Shown: positions 17,915-26,578, numbered from the stretch's first letter. The stretch is 44,987 nucleotides of DNA from an uncultured Bacteroidales bacterium (GCA_900317125.1 ONFR01000018.1:1-44987), one strand, 5' to 3'. The notes: generated by a model not told the origin, from the sequence alone. Program-made: numbers and translations.

Positions 17915-20290
17915 ATGAAAAACCAATATCTTATTATTCTCTTCCTTGCAACCTTGATGGCATTAACCGCCTCAAGCTGTAAAAAAGACCCCGTATCCCC
18001 CGACCCCGAGATACATGAAGCAGCAACCGTAATCCTCAATGCCGAAATACAAAAACCGTTCAATGGATACGACAAGGACACATTCTGTTGGCTCAACGGC
18101 GACGAGGTGTACATCAACAATGCCGTATATCCAATCATGGACGCTTCCGGCACTTCTGCACGGATTGAAAATGTGGACTCAGCAAAAATCTACACTGCCG
18201 TATTTCCTGCCAGCATCGTACCGGCAGGTACCCAGATTATCCCCCGGGAATATTTCTTGGTCACCCTGCCTTCGACACAGGTCTATCATACTGTGGACGG
18301 CATCCAACGTGTTGACATGCCAATGGGTGCATACCTAACCAAAGGCAACAAGCTGTTGTTTCATGTTCTATGCTCTATAATACGTATAACCATTAACAAC
18401 CATCTCTCTAACGGGCTTTCGTTAGAAAGCATAGCCCTCTCTGCCGAGGAAGGCTATCTGAGCGGGACTGGCACAGCATACATACCCGGGTATGAGGATG
18501 ACGATATCTTTTTTCCTTACGAATCTCCCAGAGGCTCTCATTCGGTGGCACTTTCCTTCCCTGACCCTGTTACGATAGAGCCTTCAAGCTCTGCTGCCTT
18601 TGATATTGTGGTGCCGGGGTTTTCTTACGACAATATCACCATCAAAGTCAACACCACCGGCGGGCATTTCTTTGAATCATTCCAAACCATTGAGTTTCAT
18701 TCCATTCACGACATCGCCACAGCCACACTTAATGTAACAGAACTGCTTGAAAACCACGCCGAGTTGGTAGATGGCTATGCATTTCATAACGCCATCCCCA
18801 GCACAGCCACAGCCGTAGTGTTTGAATACAACAGCAGCGTCAGTTCCGGCCGATTGCTTTCCACCCCCAACTCACCCCATCCCATATATGGCAATTTGAT
18901 CGGAACAGAATGGCACGTGACGACATGCGACAACTTGATATACGCCAATCACGATTGCCATAGTATGTTTATGGAAAAAGAGCAACTCACATCTATAGAT
19001 TTTGGAAGGGGGTTCAACACCTCGAGGGTGACAAGTATGGAAATGATGTTTTATAATAGTAGCAACTTAACTAGCCTTGACGTCTCCAACTTCAATACCT
19101 CGAATGTGACGGATATGAGTGGGATGTTTGATGGTTGCAGCCGATTGACAAACCTTGATGTTTCCAACTTCAACACCTCGAATGTGACGAGTATGCAGAA
19201 TATGTTTCTCAACTGTAGCAGCCTGACAAGCCTGGATGTCTCCAACTTCAACACCTCGAGAGTGTGGAATATGAGTGGAATGTTTGGCGCCTGCAGCCGA
19301 TTGACATACCTGGATGTTTCCAACTTCAACACTTCGAATGTGGGGAGTATGATGGGAATGTTTGGCGCCTGCAGCCAATTGACAAACCTGGATGTTTCCA
19401 ACTTCAACACTTCGAATGTGGAGGGTATGCAGGGAATGTTCAGCTCCTGTAGGGGTTTGAGTAGCCTTGATGTTTCTAATTTCAACACTTCGAATGTGCG
19501 TTATATGAGCAGTATGTTCTATAATTGCAGCCAATTGACAAGTCTTGATGTCTCCAACTTCAATACTTCCAAAGTGCTCTGGATGGACCAAATGTTTTGT
19601 CGTTGCAGCGGATTGACCGACCTTGATGTCTCCAGCTTCAACACCTCGCATGTGGTTAAGATGGAGTATATGTTTTATGAATGTAGCAGCTTGACAAGCC
19701 TTGATCTTTCCAACTTCAACACTTCGAATGTGGTGGAAATGCAAGGGATGTTTGATGGTTGCATCGGTTTGACGAGTCTTGACGTTTCCAGCTTCAACAC
19801 CTCAAGGGTCAATAATATGAACACTATGTTTTATAATTGCAGCAGCTTGACGAGCCTTGACGTCTCCAACTTCACTGCCACAAGTGCACGCTCGATGTAT
19901 GCCATGTTCTGTGGTTGCACCAATTTGACAAGCCTCGACCTCTCCAACTTCAATGCTACCGCCAATACCATGCAGGCCATGTTCCGAGATTGCAGGAGTC
20001 TGACATACCTTAATCTCTCACAATTTAATATGAGATATTTGACTGATCACCGATATGGATTTGACGGAGTGGTCCATATGGGCAAATACGACATGTGTCT
20101 TAATCTTGCTATCAACTCGCAATCCTGCACTATCGTCTGCCCTCAATCTATACAATTGGAATTGGAGTACGGCACAGGTCTTCCCACTAGTGGGGTCACC
20201 TTCACCTGGCTTCGACCACCTTCTTCTCCAACTTCTACCAAAGACTCAAAGCCTTCGAATAGTAGTCCCAAAGTCCTCAAATCGAAATAA
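17915..20290 (+). CDS. BspA/DUF285-repeat surface lipoprotein with fimbrillin-like N-terminal domain
   Basis: A 791-residue lipoprotein: signal peptide MKNQYLIILFLATLMALTASSC with lipobox Cys at 22. Residues about 35-280 look like a Mfa/fimbrillin-type beta domain (WLNGDEVYINNAVYPI, YTAVFPASIV, AYLTKGNKLLFHVLCSIIRITI). From about 352 to 715 run 13-14 tandem repeats of 26 residues with consensus LTSLDVSNFNTSNVTxMxxMFxxC, the DUF285/BspA surface-repeat family. The last ~70 residues include a Ser/Pro/Lys-rich tail. Such proteins sit on the outer membrane and bind host or bacterial surfaces; the ligand here is unknown. It is a single gene with its own promoter; I see no terminator after it. Confidence 0.9.
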   Translation: MKNQYLIILFLATLMALTASSCKKDPVSPDPEIHEAATVILNAEIQKPFNGYDKDTFCWLNGDEVYINNAVYPIMDASGTSARIENVDSAKIYTAVFPASIVPAGTQIIPREYFLVTLPSTQVYHTVDGIQRVDMPMGAYLTKGNKLLFHVLCSIIRITINNHLSNGLSLESIALSAEEGYLSGTGTAYIPGYEDDDIFFPYESPRGSHSVALSFPDPVTIEPSSSAAFDIVVPGFSYDNITIKVNTTGGHFFESFQTIEFHSIHDIATATLNVTELLENHAELVDGYAFHNAIPSTATAVVFEYNSSVSSGRLLSTPNSPHPIYGNLIGTEWHVTTCDNLIYANHDCHSMFMEKEQLTSIDFGRGFNTSRVTSMEMMFYNSSNLTSLDVSNFNTSNVTDMSGMFDGCSRLTNLDVSNFNTSNVTSMQNMFLNCSSLTSLDVSNFNTSRVWNMSGMFGACSRLTYLDVSNFNTSNVGSMMGMFGACSQLTNLDVSNFNTSNVEGMQGMFSSCRGLSSLDVSNFNTSNVRYMSSMFYNCSQLTSLDVSNFNTSKVLWMDQMFCRCSGLTDLDVSSFNTSHVVKMEYMFYECSSLTSLDLSNFNTSNVVEMQGMFDGCIGLTSLDVSSFNTSRVNNMNTMFYNCSSLTSLDVSNFTATSARSMYAMFCGCTNLTSLDLSNFNATANTMQAMFRDCRSLTYLNLSQFNMRYLTDHRYGFDGVVHMGKYDMCLNLAINSQSCTIVCPQSIQLELEYGTGLPTSGVTFTWLRPPSSPTSTKDSKPSNSSPKVLKSK
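19000..20030 (+). repeat. Tandem 78-bp coding repeats in the BspA-like gene
   Basis: Successive CCTTGA-type anchors end at 19080, 19158 and 19236, exactly 78 bp apart, and the pattern continues to about 20000. Neighbouring units are nearly identical at the DNA level in the LDVSNFNTSNV half and vary in the MxxMFxxC half, which should favour recombination between units. Confidence 0.85.
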
Positions 20291-20641
20291 ACACACCAAC
20301 CAAACGTTCTTGAGTCACCAAGCACGCTGACATACGCTCCTTTTTCGTCTGACCAAGTGCGTCAACCAACTCCTGCCGTGCCTCTATCTGCGCCAGGAGC
20401 GCTTGGGTCAGGCCAATGGAGTAAAGTATACAACACAGGAACAACCGACCGACGTGCGTACATCACACCCTTCAGTGTTTTCGATTTCCTAACGACTTGT
20501 TTGGTTTTGCTTTCTCTCTTAGAAACAATGTAGAAAAAAAATAGAAAGTAAATAGAAAACACATAGGATATAAAAGGCTATACAACATGGGGTTAGCAAA
20601 GGCGTGTTTTAGCCTTTTCAGGGTGGGGATAGGATGGTATT
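20291..20641. other. Non-coding gap before tandem repeats
   Basis: No supported gene. 20483-20503 holds a degenerate match to the dispersed repeat seen at 8044-8061. GGCTA (20576-20580) and TAGCC (20610-20614) can form a weak hairpin. Confidence 0.4.
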
Positions 20642-20764
20642 TGTGGAGCTGGAGAAGAAAGGAACCGCCGGTGGCCGTTCCGCCAGCGAGCGAGGCGAAG
20701 AGCCGAGGCGCGGAACGCTCCCAACTTCTCCCCTTTCTCATGCTTCCGACTCCATCCAGCCCAC

Positions 20765-20793
20765 AAAAAAAGAGACCCCAAAAGGTCTCTTTC
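20765..20793 (-). terminator. Terminator-like hairpin in repeat unit 1
   Basis: AGAGACC (20771-20777) pairs with GGTCTCT (20784-20790), followed on the minus strand by seven T. Confidence 0.65.
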
Positions 20794-20920
20794 GTTTGTG
20801 GAGCTGGAGAAGAAAGGAACTGCCTGTGGCCGTTCCGCCAGCGAGCGAGGCGACGAGCCGAGGAGCGGAACGCTCCCAACTTCTCCCCTTTCTCATGCTT
20901 CCGACTCCCGCCAGTTCCAT

Positions 20921-20950
20921 AAAAAAAGACCGCTCCCTGGCGGTCATTTT
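20921..20950 (-). terminator. tmRNA terminator
   Basis: GACCGC (20928-20933) pairs with GCGGTC (20940-20945), followed on the minus strand by seven T, immediately after the tmRNA 3' end. Confidence 0.85.
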
Positions 20951-20952
20951 TC

Positions 20953-21345
20953 TGTGGAGCTGGAGGGAGTCGAACCCTCGTCCAAACAAGTGACAGATGT
21001 GCTTTCTACATGCTTATCCTATGGTTGATTGTCGGGCCGGCTCTGGACACAGGCACCCAAGGCAGGCCTTAGTCTCTAAAACTTCATCAACGGCACGGGA
21101 CCAACCGTTGACTATCCCGTACTCACGAGCACCTCCGGGTCACCGACCGACGGGCGGGGTCGGTGGGAGATGTCTTGTCCCTGCAACTGTTGCAGGGATT
21201 AAGCGTAACCTACTGTGCTTCGGTTAGGCAGCAAGAGCGTAGTTATTTTCGCCAATTATCTTTCTGCATCGGTTTTTAAGGCTGCTGATGCGTGAGCCTG
21301 CATGCTTACAAATCCCCCTCCTTGCTGTCAAAACCGGTCAGCCCC
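20953..21345 (-). ncRNA. ssrA: Transfer-messenger RNA (tmRNA)
   Basis: On the minus strand the 5' end GGGGCTGACC (from 21345) pairs with the 3' end CAGCTCC (20962-20956) to form the alanine-type acceptor stem. A T-arm with GGGTTCGACTCCC precedes the 3' end. The tag frame lies at 21253-21224: codons for GENNYALAA and a TAA, preceded by the charged Ala; this is the usual Bacteroidales tag. The 3' CCA is not completely encoded (ACA follows the stem). It rescues stalled ribosomes together with SmpB. It is flanked by tRNA-Asp upstream and by tandem repeats reusing its 3' end downstream. Confidence 0.96.
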
Positions 21346-21362
21346 CGGTGGATTTATGTAGC

Positions 21363-21396
21363 AAAAAAGAAGTCCCCATTTCTGAGGACTCCTTCT
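21363..21396 (-). terminator. Terminator between tRNA-Asp and tmRNA
   Basis: GAAGTCC (21369-21375) and GGACTCCTTC (21387-21396) form an imperfect stem, followed on the minus strand by six T. It separates tRNA-Asp from tmRNA transcription. Confidence 0.75.
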
Positions 21397-21422
21397 AAAC
21401 CATCTGCGGAGATTCTCCGCTT

Positions 21423-21500
21423 TGGCGGTCCGGACGAGACTCGAACTCGCGACCCCATGCGTGACAGGCATGTATTCTAACCAAACTGAACTACCGGACC
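21423..21500 (-). tRNA. tRNA-Asp (GUC)
   Basis: The acceptor stem GGTCCGG/CCGGACC, D-arm, anticodon loop CTGTCAC with GTC, T-arm with GTTCGAGTC and an encoded CCA (21425-21423) all fold normally. Confidence 0.96.
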
Positions 21501-21546
21501 GTTTTCACCATGATTTAAAGACCTCTCTGTTTCTCAAATGCGGGTG

Positions 21547-21576
21547 CAAAATTACAACTTTTTTTTCATTCAGCAA
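21547..21576 (-). promoter_or_regulatory. Promoter of tRNA-Asp
   Basis: TTG (21576-21574), 19 nt, TAATTTTG (21554-21547) on the minus strand, about 46 bp upstream of the tRNA. Confidence 0.75.
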
Positions 21577-22087
21577 AGAAAAAAAATATTTTTTTTGTCA
21601 TTATCATTATTAAATACTGTGTATCTTTATTTTACAAAACATATTTTTCTATCTTAAATGCCATACACCCTCCCGCATTAAGGCATTTTTCGATTCCATT
21701 TTTCACAAAATTCATGCCAATAAACACATAAAACACCACCAAACACTCACAACCAAACAAAACAACCTGATATTCATAACAATAGCATCAACCACTTATT
21801 AAAATACCCACAACACTCCATAATCTTTCCCTTTCCGGCTGCAAAAGTACATCCGCCTTATCATAGCCAGACACCAGCCCGCCCAAACCCGCATTACCAA
21901 TCTCCTGTCACACATAGTCCACCCACTGCTAATCCCACTTTTTTTCAGCAAAACTCCATCTCAAATCTCAAAAATTGGATAAATATTCGTATCTTTGCAC
22001 CCAAAATAAAACAGAAAGGAAACAAAAAAAAAGAAAATAGATTAAAAATTAAATACATATAACATAAAGCGTTTTTGCTTTTCTTTG
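21577..22087. other. AT-rich non-coding region upstream of RM gene
   Basis: About 510 bases without a gene. A -7 box TATCTTTG at 21990-21997 with following CACCC is the likely promoter for the restriction-modification gene, giving a leader near 270 nt; the nearest TTG (21975-21977) is too close for a standard -33. Confidence 0.5.
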
Positions 22088-22200
22088 TATCGTTGAAATC
22101 GGCAAAATTTCTATACTTAGTACACAAGAGAAGGAAAACGTTCACGGTATCCGTGAACTTTTCTTGTTTGTACTAAGGGTTTTGCCGAACCTCAACGATA
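22088..22200 (+). ncRNA. 113-nt long hairpin in the RM leader
   Basis: The arms pair in five helices: 22088-22096 with 22192-22200 (TATCGTTGA), 22100-22107 with 22180-22187 (CGGCAAAA), 22116-22124 with 22169-22177 (CTTAGTACA), 22125-22132 with 22159-22166 (one G-U), and 22140-22147 with 22151-22158 (GTTCACGG) around a 3-nt loop. That is about 42 paired positions with small internal loops. It lies between the promoter and the RM start and has no T tract after it. It may be a regulatory leader, a processed RNA, or a binding site for the enzyme or a phage factor. No reverse transcriptase is near, so a retron is not supported. Confidence 0.6.
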
Positions 22201-22233
22201 GACATCAAAAGATTTCACGGATTTCTTATTGAG

Positions 22234-22272
22234 ATGCTTGGAAAGGCTAAACGCCCACCAAATACCAAGCAT
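22234..22272 (+). promoter_or_regulatory. Hairpin just before the RM start codon
   Basis: ATGCTTGG (22234-22241) is perfectly inverted at 22265-22272, ending one base before ATG 22274. Folding would enclose the ribosome-binding region, so it may limit translation. Confidence 0.5.
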
Positions 22273-22273
22273 C

Positions 22274-24946
22274 ATGGACAACCTTAAAAAAAACGATTTA
22301 AAGAAAGGCTTTGAAGCTAATGATTCATGGCCATGTGAAAAAGATTGCTTAACAAATGAGGCATCCGTTGAAATGTTTTTCTTAAATAGAATTATTGAAT
22401 ATCTTAAATGGGACGATAAAAAAATCCGTCCTAAAGAATCAATAGAAACATTCACTGTTGGCGAAGGAAGAAAAAGTAATAAATATAAACCGGACTATAT
22501 ATTATTAGCCGACGACGGTTTGCCATACATTGTAATTGATGCAAAAAGTACTTACGAGGATATCCACAACTATATCTACCAATGTGCTAGCTATAGCCTT
22601 ATGCTGAATCAAGATAGAGAAACTGTTCAATACTTTATATTAAGTAATGGTTATCTTACAGAAATCTATCGATGGAAAGGCGGCTCACCGATCCTCTCTA
22701 TATCTTTCGAGGACTTCTATGAAAAATCCACTGTCTTCAACCAATTCATAGAATTAATTCTTGAAAGTAAAAGTGGCAAGTCTATTCAAGAAAAGAAAGA
22801 AGAATTCATGACGATAAAACAGACCAACAAAGAAGAAGCGCAAAAACTATTCAAAAAATGTCATAAATATATTTGGAGCTCCGAGAAATGCGGGGTGAAT
22901 TTTGCTTTCATGCAGTTTGTGAAATTGATCTTTTTAAAGATGCAGAGTGACAAAAAGGTTCATGAGATGTATAATTATCCCAAAAACTCTCCAAGCATGA
23001 AAGTAAAAAAAGAAGATGTTTCTTTCAGCGAATTTTGGATTGACAAACACACCTCTGAAGAGCCAGAATCACTATGCTTAAATCCGGTCAACGATATTCT
23101 GTTTAAGAATTTAATGATGAATCTGGAAAAAGAAATTAAAAAAAAGAAAAAGAAACCCTTGTTTGACCAAAACGAGCAAATAGAATTAAAAGCAGGTACC
23201 ATAAAGAAAATAGTAAAGAACCTTGAAAAAAATGACTTATACGGAATTGACGAGGATCTTAATGGACGTTTGTTTGAAACATTCTTGAATGCCACAATGC
23301 GAGGAAATGACCTAGGTCAGTATTTCACACCTCGAAGTATTGTTAAATTAGGTGTTGCTCTTGCACAAATAAAAGCATCTGAAGAACATATAGACAAGGT
23401 ATTAGACGCGAGTTGTGGGACTGGAGGCTTCTTAATTGAAGCGTTTGCTCATATGAAAGGATTAATATCCAATAATAACAGCTATTCTGACCTAAAAAAG
23501 AATGAACTAATTGACAAACTCTGTAGCAACCACATTTTCGGGATAGATGCTGCAAAAGATCCAAAGTTAGCTCGTATTGCGCGTATCAACATGTATCTCC
23601 ACGGAGATGGTGGCAGTCAAATTTATATGGGTGATGCATTAAACAAAGAAATGAGCATTGACCGAACTGATAGTCAGGAATTTCAAGATGAAATGGAGGA
23701 TATGAAAGATGTGTTCAAACCTAACACATTTGATGTTGTCATTACTAACCCTCCCTTTTCAATGGAGTATGCATCCAAGGATCCTGAGCAGCTGAAGATC
23801 TTAAAACAGTATGATTTGGCTGGGCCCACGACAAATCCTCGTTCTCTACGTGCTGGAGTTATGTTCATTGAAAGATATTACGGATTATTAAAACCGGCAG
23901 GTAAACTAATTACTGTTATTGATAATACGATTTTAAACTCAAATCAATTTTCGTATGTACAAGACTATATAAGAAATCATTTCATTATCAAAGCAGTCAT
24001 TTCACTTCATGGAGATGCTTTTCAACAATCAAAAGCACGCGTTAAGACCTCACTTATCTATCTGGAGAAAAAAAGTAAAGTGACAGAAATGCAACCTGAC
24101 GTATTCATGAAATTCTCCACATGCCTTGGAGTAGATGACAAACCAATCACCACTAGCCAAAGTGTAATCCAGAAAGCTCGCGAAGAAGCCGAAAAAGAAA
24201 TCAACCAGATTGTGTCAGATTATAAAAAGTTTATGAACGGGGAGCAGGGAGAGTGGAGAATTCCTCCTGAAAGAGTCCAGGGAAAGCTAGATGTGAAAAA
24301 TTGTATCCCACTAAAGGGTCGGTTTGTATCAACCTGGATAAAAAAAGGTTATGGCGTGAAACGTTTGTGCGATATTTTTACACCTATAAAAAGGAATTTC
24401 AAACCTTCAACTGACGGAGAAGATGAGCAATATCATATTTTGACTATAAAATATGACGGATACTGTTCAAATGAGGAGATACGATTCGGCTCAGACATTC
24501 GAGGCCAAGGAGTTCTAGTAAAAGAAGGAAATATTGTTTTCAGTCAATATAATGCATTTTATGGCGCAATAGGCTATGTGTCAGAAGAATTTGCTGGTTC
24601 TTTTGCTTCAAGCAGTTATATAGTATTGGAACCGAATGACAAGGTTGAAGGTATCTATGCGTGGACAGTATTACGAACTACCGAAATAAGAGCAGATCTC
24701 CTTGATAGTGCAGTTGGCATGGGACGAAGTCCAATAAAATGGGAAAACATAAAAGATGTTCAAATACCATTTATTGAAACGCGTGAAAAACGTGAAGAAA
24801 TTGCAAGAAAAGTTGAGGAGTCATGGAATAACATAAAAAAAGCAAGAAGCGAAGTTGAAAACATCAAAACAAAATTAGGAAATATTTTCGGTACAGAGAG
24901 TTCAGAAAGTATTTTTAGATTTGATGCAAACAAACCTCCAAGATAA
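22274..24946 (+). CDS. Single-chain restriction-modification enzyme (nuclease, N6-adenine methylase and specificity domains)
   Basis: The protein has 890 residues from ATG 22274; an upstream TTG at 22229 would add 15 residues but lies within the hairpin. Residues about 40-130 resemble the type I HsdR N-terminal nuclease, with PDYILLADDGLPYIVIDAK giving a PD-(D/E)xK active site. Residues about 330-620 are an HsdM-type N6 methylase with DASCGTGGF (SAM binding, about 378) and TNPPF (catalytic, about 491). Residues about 670-890 look like one target-recognition domain plus the coiled-coil of an HsdS subunit. This order is that of type IIG enzymes that cut and methylate with one chain. It would act on foreign DNA. 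There is no ATP-dependent translocase domain. The AT-rich codon use differs from its neighbours, which fits transfer. Confidence 0.88.
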   Translation: MDNLKKNDLKKGFEANDSWPCEKDCLTNEASVEMFFLNRIIEYLKWDDKKIRPKESIETFTVGEGRKSNKYKPDYILLADDGLPYIVIDAKSTYEDIHNYIYQCASYSLMLNQDRETVQYFILSNGYLTEIYRWKGGSPILSISFEDFYEKSTVFNQFIELILESKSGKSIQEKKEEFMTIKQTNKEEAQKLFKKCHKYIWSSEKCGVNFAFMQFVKLIFLKMQSDKKVHEMYNYPKNSPSMKVKKEDVSFSEFWIDKHTSEEPESLCLNPVNDILFKNLMMNLEKEIKKKKKKPLFDQNEQIELKAGTIKKIVKNLEKNDLYGIDEDLNGRLFETFLNATMRGNDLGQYFTPRSIVKLGVALAQIKASEEHIDKVLDASCGTGGFLIEAFAHMKGLISNNNSYSDLKKNELIDKLCSNHIFGIDAAKDPKLARIARINMYLHGDGGSQIYMGDALNKEMSIDRTDSQEFQDEMEDMKDVFKPNTFDVVITNPPFSMEYASKDPEQLKILKQYDLAGPTTNPRSLRAGVMFIERYYGLLKPAGKLITVIDNTILNSNQFSYVQDYIRNHFIIKAVISLHGDAFQQSKARVKTSLIYLEKKSKVTEMQPDVFMKFSTCLGVDDKPITTSQSVIQKAREEAEKEINQIVSDYKKFMNGEQGEWRIPPERVQGKLDVKNCIPLKGRFVSTWIKKGYGVKRLCDIFTPIKRNFKPSTDGEDEQYHILTIKYDGYCSNEEIRFGSDIRGQGVLVKEGNIVFSQYNAFYGAIGYVSEEFAGSFASSSYIVLEPNDKVEGIYAWTVLRTTEIRADLLDSAVGMGRSPIKWENIKDVQIPFIETREKREEIARKVEESWNNIKKARSEVENIKTKLGNIFGTESSESIFRFDANKPPR

Positions 24947-24949
24947 AGT

Positions 24950-24999
24950 CTCACAAATATAATAGCCGATGCGGTTGCACCGGCTATTATATTTGTGAG
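24950..24999 (+). terminator. 19-bp perfect hairpin after the RM gene
   Basis: 24950-24968 and 24981-24999 are perfect inverted repeats. The inner part corresponds to the terminator hairpin after intact rpsT (26579-26605). There is no strong T tract. Confidence 0.65.
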
Positions 25000-25007
25000 A
25001 ACTATTA

Positions 25008-25118
25008 TTACATAGCGTTGACCTTCTTCGGGAGCTTTGACTTCAGGTTTGCGGCCTTGTTCTTGTGGATGACGGAACGCTTGGCGTGCTTGGCAATGAT
25101 GAAAGCCATCCTGGGCAG
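25008..25118 (-). pseudogene. Truncated 3' copy of rpsT
   Basis: The minus strand encodes the last 36 residues of ribosomal protein S20 plus its stop (LPRMAFIIAKHAKRSVIHK and onward to KKVNAM). It differs at several residues from the intact gene at 26666-26917. The sequence downstream, including the gene's terminator hairpin, is also duplicated. Similarity ends at 25118, near a run of C (25128-25136). It has no start and cannot make S20; it is best read as the scar of an insertion or recombination next to rpsT. Confidence 0.9.
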
Positions 25119-25297
25119 ATGCTGGCGCCCCCCCCCAATAAGGGTAATGGATTATTAACCAAAACAGTGATGATGTAACTAGATTAGGGCAATGAACTAT
25201 ACGATGTAAACAAATTCAGTTTAACCGTCCCAAATCTGTCAACCAATTCTAGGGAAAGTCAAGGGAAAGTCACCTAGACACTGGCATTACTAAAAAA
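25119..25297. other. Short non-coding gap after rpsT scar
   Basis: It contains a C run at the junction and a short direct repeat (AGGGAAAGTCA, twice near 25250-25272), with no gene. Confidence 0.4.
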
Positions 25298-25359
25298 TCC
25301 CTCCGAGAGGGATAAATTTTAGAAAATCGTCCCTCATTGAGGGATTTTTTGTATCTTTG
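25298..25359 (+). promoter_or_regulatory. Two tandem hairpins and -7 box upstream of the ATPase gene
   Basis: TCCCTC/GAGGGA occurs as a 6-bp stem at 25298-25312 and again at 25330-25344. The second is followed by TTTTTT and directly by TATCTTTG (25352-25359). The promoter therefore overlaps a terminator-like palindrome; it could be an operator or insulation from upstream transcription. Confidence 0.55.
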
Positions 25360-25380
25360 CACTGAGAAACAACAAAAAAA

Positions 25381-26556
25381 ATGGTAGAAGAATCTCTTTA
25401 TCAGACTATGGACAAACTCGTTACAAGAACAACGTCTCCTTTTAGGCGTTATCTTTTTGACGAGATACCATGGAATACACGCATGGTTGGCATTGTCGGT
25501 CCACGTGGTGTGGGGAAATCCACATTATTGCTCCAGCGCATCAAAGAACAACAGGGCAATGGAAAATACTTGTATGTGAGTGCCGACAACATTTACTTCA
25601 CCAACCACACCTTGGTCAATCTCGCCAACGAGTTTGTGAAAGACAACGGCACACACCTCTTTGTTGACGAAGTCCATAAATATCCCCACTGGTCGCGAGA
25701 ATTGAAGAATATATACGATGAACAACCCGACCTGCACATTGTCTTCACAGGTTCTTCTGTACTGGACATTCTTCATGGTGAAGCAGACCTCAGCCGTCGT
25801 ACCCTTATGCGTACCATGCAGGGGCTATCTTTCCGCGAATTCCTGGAATTGAATCATGGCATCATCAGTCCAGCATACATGTTAGATGAGATTGTGCAGC
25901 ACAAGGTCGATCTAAGGGATTTACAACACCCTCTACCCCTTTTCCAGCAGTATTTGAAAGAAGGATACTATCCTTTCAGCAAGGAAGATGGTTTCTATGA
26001 ACGCCTTCAGCAGATAATCTCCCTGACTCTGGACATGGACATCCTACAATATGCCGACTTGCGCGCTTCCACGGCAGCCAAACTCAAACTATTGCTCACC
26101 ATCATCGCCCAATTAGCCCCCTACAAACCCAACATGACCGACCTTGCTTCGGAAATAGGCGTAAGCAAGAACAACATACAAGACTACCTCTCCCTGCTCG
26201 AACGCGCAGGACTGATTGCACAACTACACGACGATGTAGGCGGTATTAGACTACTAGGCAAGGTGATGAAAGTATATCTCGACAACCCCACACTCATGTA
26301 TGCCCTATCGGGAGAGAACCCCAATATCGGCAATGTACGAGAGACTTTTTTTTACAACCAGATGAGAGTTAGACAGGATGTGACCGCCTCAAAAGAATCG
26401 GATTTCCGCATCGGGAAATACACTTTTGAAATAGGGGGAAGGAAAAAAGGGCAGAAACAGATTGAGAACCTTACCGACGCTTATATTGTGAAAGATGACA
26501 TTGAATATGCTCACGACAACACAATTCCCCTGTGGATGTTCGGATTGAACTACTGA
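25381..26556 (+). CDS. AAA+ ATPase of the AAA_14/DUF4143 family
   Basis: This 391-residue protein has Walker A GPRGVGKST (about 40-48), Walker B THLFVDEVHKYPHW (about 92-105), sensor-like FTGSS near 125 and an arginine-rich SRRT segment. It is followed by the family motif FREFLELNHG. The C-terminal half carries a winged-helix (DLASEIGVSKNNIQDYLSLLERAGLI, about 255-280) and a DUF4143 nuclease-like fold (ETFFYNQMR, then DFRIGKYTFEIGGRKK). These proteins are very common in Bacteroidota, but their role is not established. It has its own promoter and terminator and lies between a truncated and an intact rpsT, so it looks like a one-gene mobile cassette. Confidence 0.88.
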   Translation: MVEESLYQTMDKLVTRTTSPFRRYLFDEIPWNTRMVGIVGPRGVGKSTLLLQRIKEQQGNGKYLYVSADNIYFTNHTLVNLANEFVKDNGTHLFVDEVHKYPHWSRELKNIYDEQPDLHIVFTGSSVLDILHGEADLSRRTLMRTMQGLSFREFLELNHGIISPAYMLDEIVQHKVDLRDLQHPLPLFQQYLKEGYYPFSKEDGFYERLQQIISLTLDMDILQYADLRASTAAKLKLLLTIIAQLAPYKPNMTDLASEIGVSKNNIQDYLSLLERAGLIAQLHDDVGGIRLLGKVMKVYLDNPTLMYALSGENPNIGNVRETFFYNQMRVRQDVTASKESDFRIGKYTFEIGGRKKGQKQIENLTDAYIVKDDIEYAHDNTIPLWMFGLNY

Positions 26557-26578
26557 ACAGACCCGACCCAGCAACAAA

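Larger units (their letters stand above)
20642..20952 (-). repeat. Two ~155-bp tandem repeats that end like the tmRNA 3' end
   Basis: Units 20642-20796 and 20797-20952 are nearly identical over about 110 bp. Each begins (plus strand) with TGTGGAGCTGGAG, the same 13 bp that form the tmRNA 3' end at 20953-20965. Each contains a GTTCCGC/GCGGAAC inverted pair around a GC-rich core, and each ends in its own hairpin with an A/T tract (20765-20793 and 20921-20950). On the minus strand each unit can close 5' CTGG-type sequence against CCAGCTCCA, followed by a terminator. They may be decayed copies of the tmRNA 3' region, or attachment-site scars. Confidence 0.7.

Noticed and set aside
19000..20030. 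Non-coding tandem repeat or CRISPR-like array
   Set aside because: Period 78 bp keeps the frame and encodes 26-residue DUF285 repeats within one gene.
20472..20989. Several small frames with similar peptides (MRKGRSWERSAPRL type) in the tandem repeats
   Set aside because: They are the same non-coding repeat translated twice, lie between terminators, and overlap a palindrome; no start or promoter context.
22088..22200. Retron msr-msd region
   Set aside because: No reverse transcriptase gene next to it; the downstream gene is a methylase/nuclease fusion.
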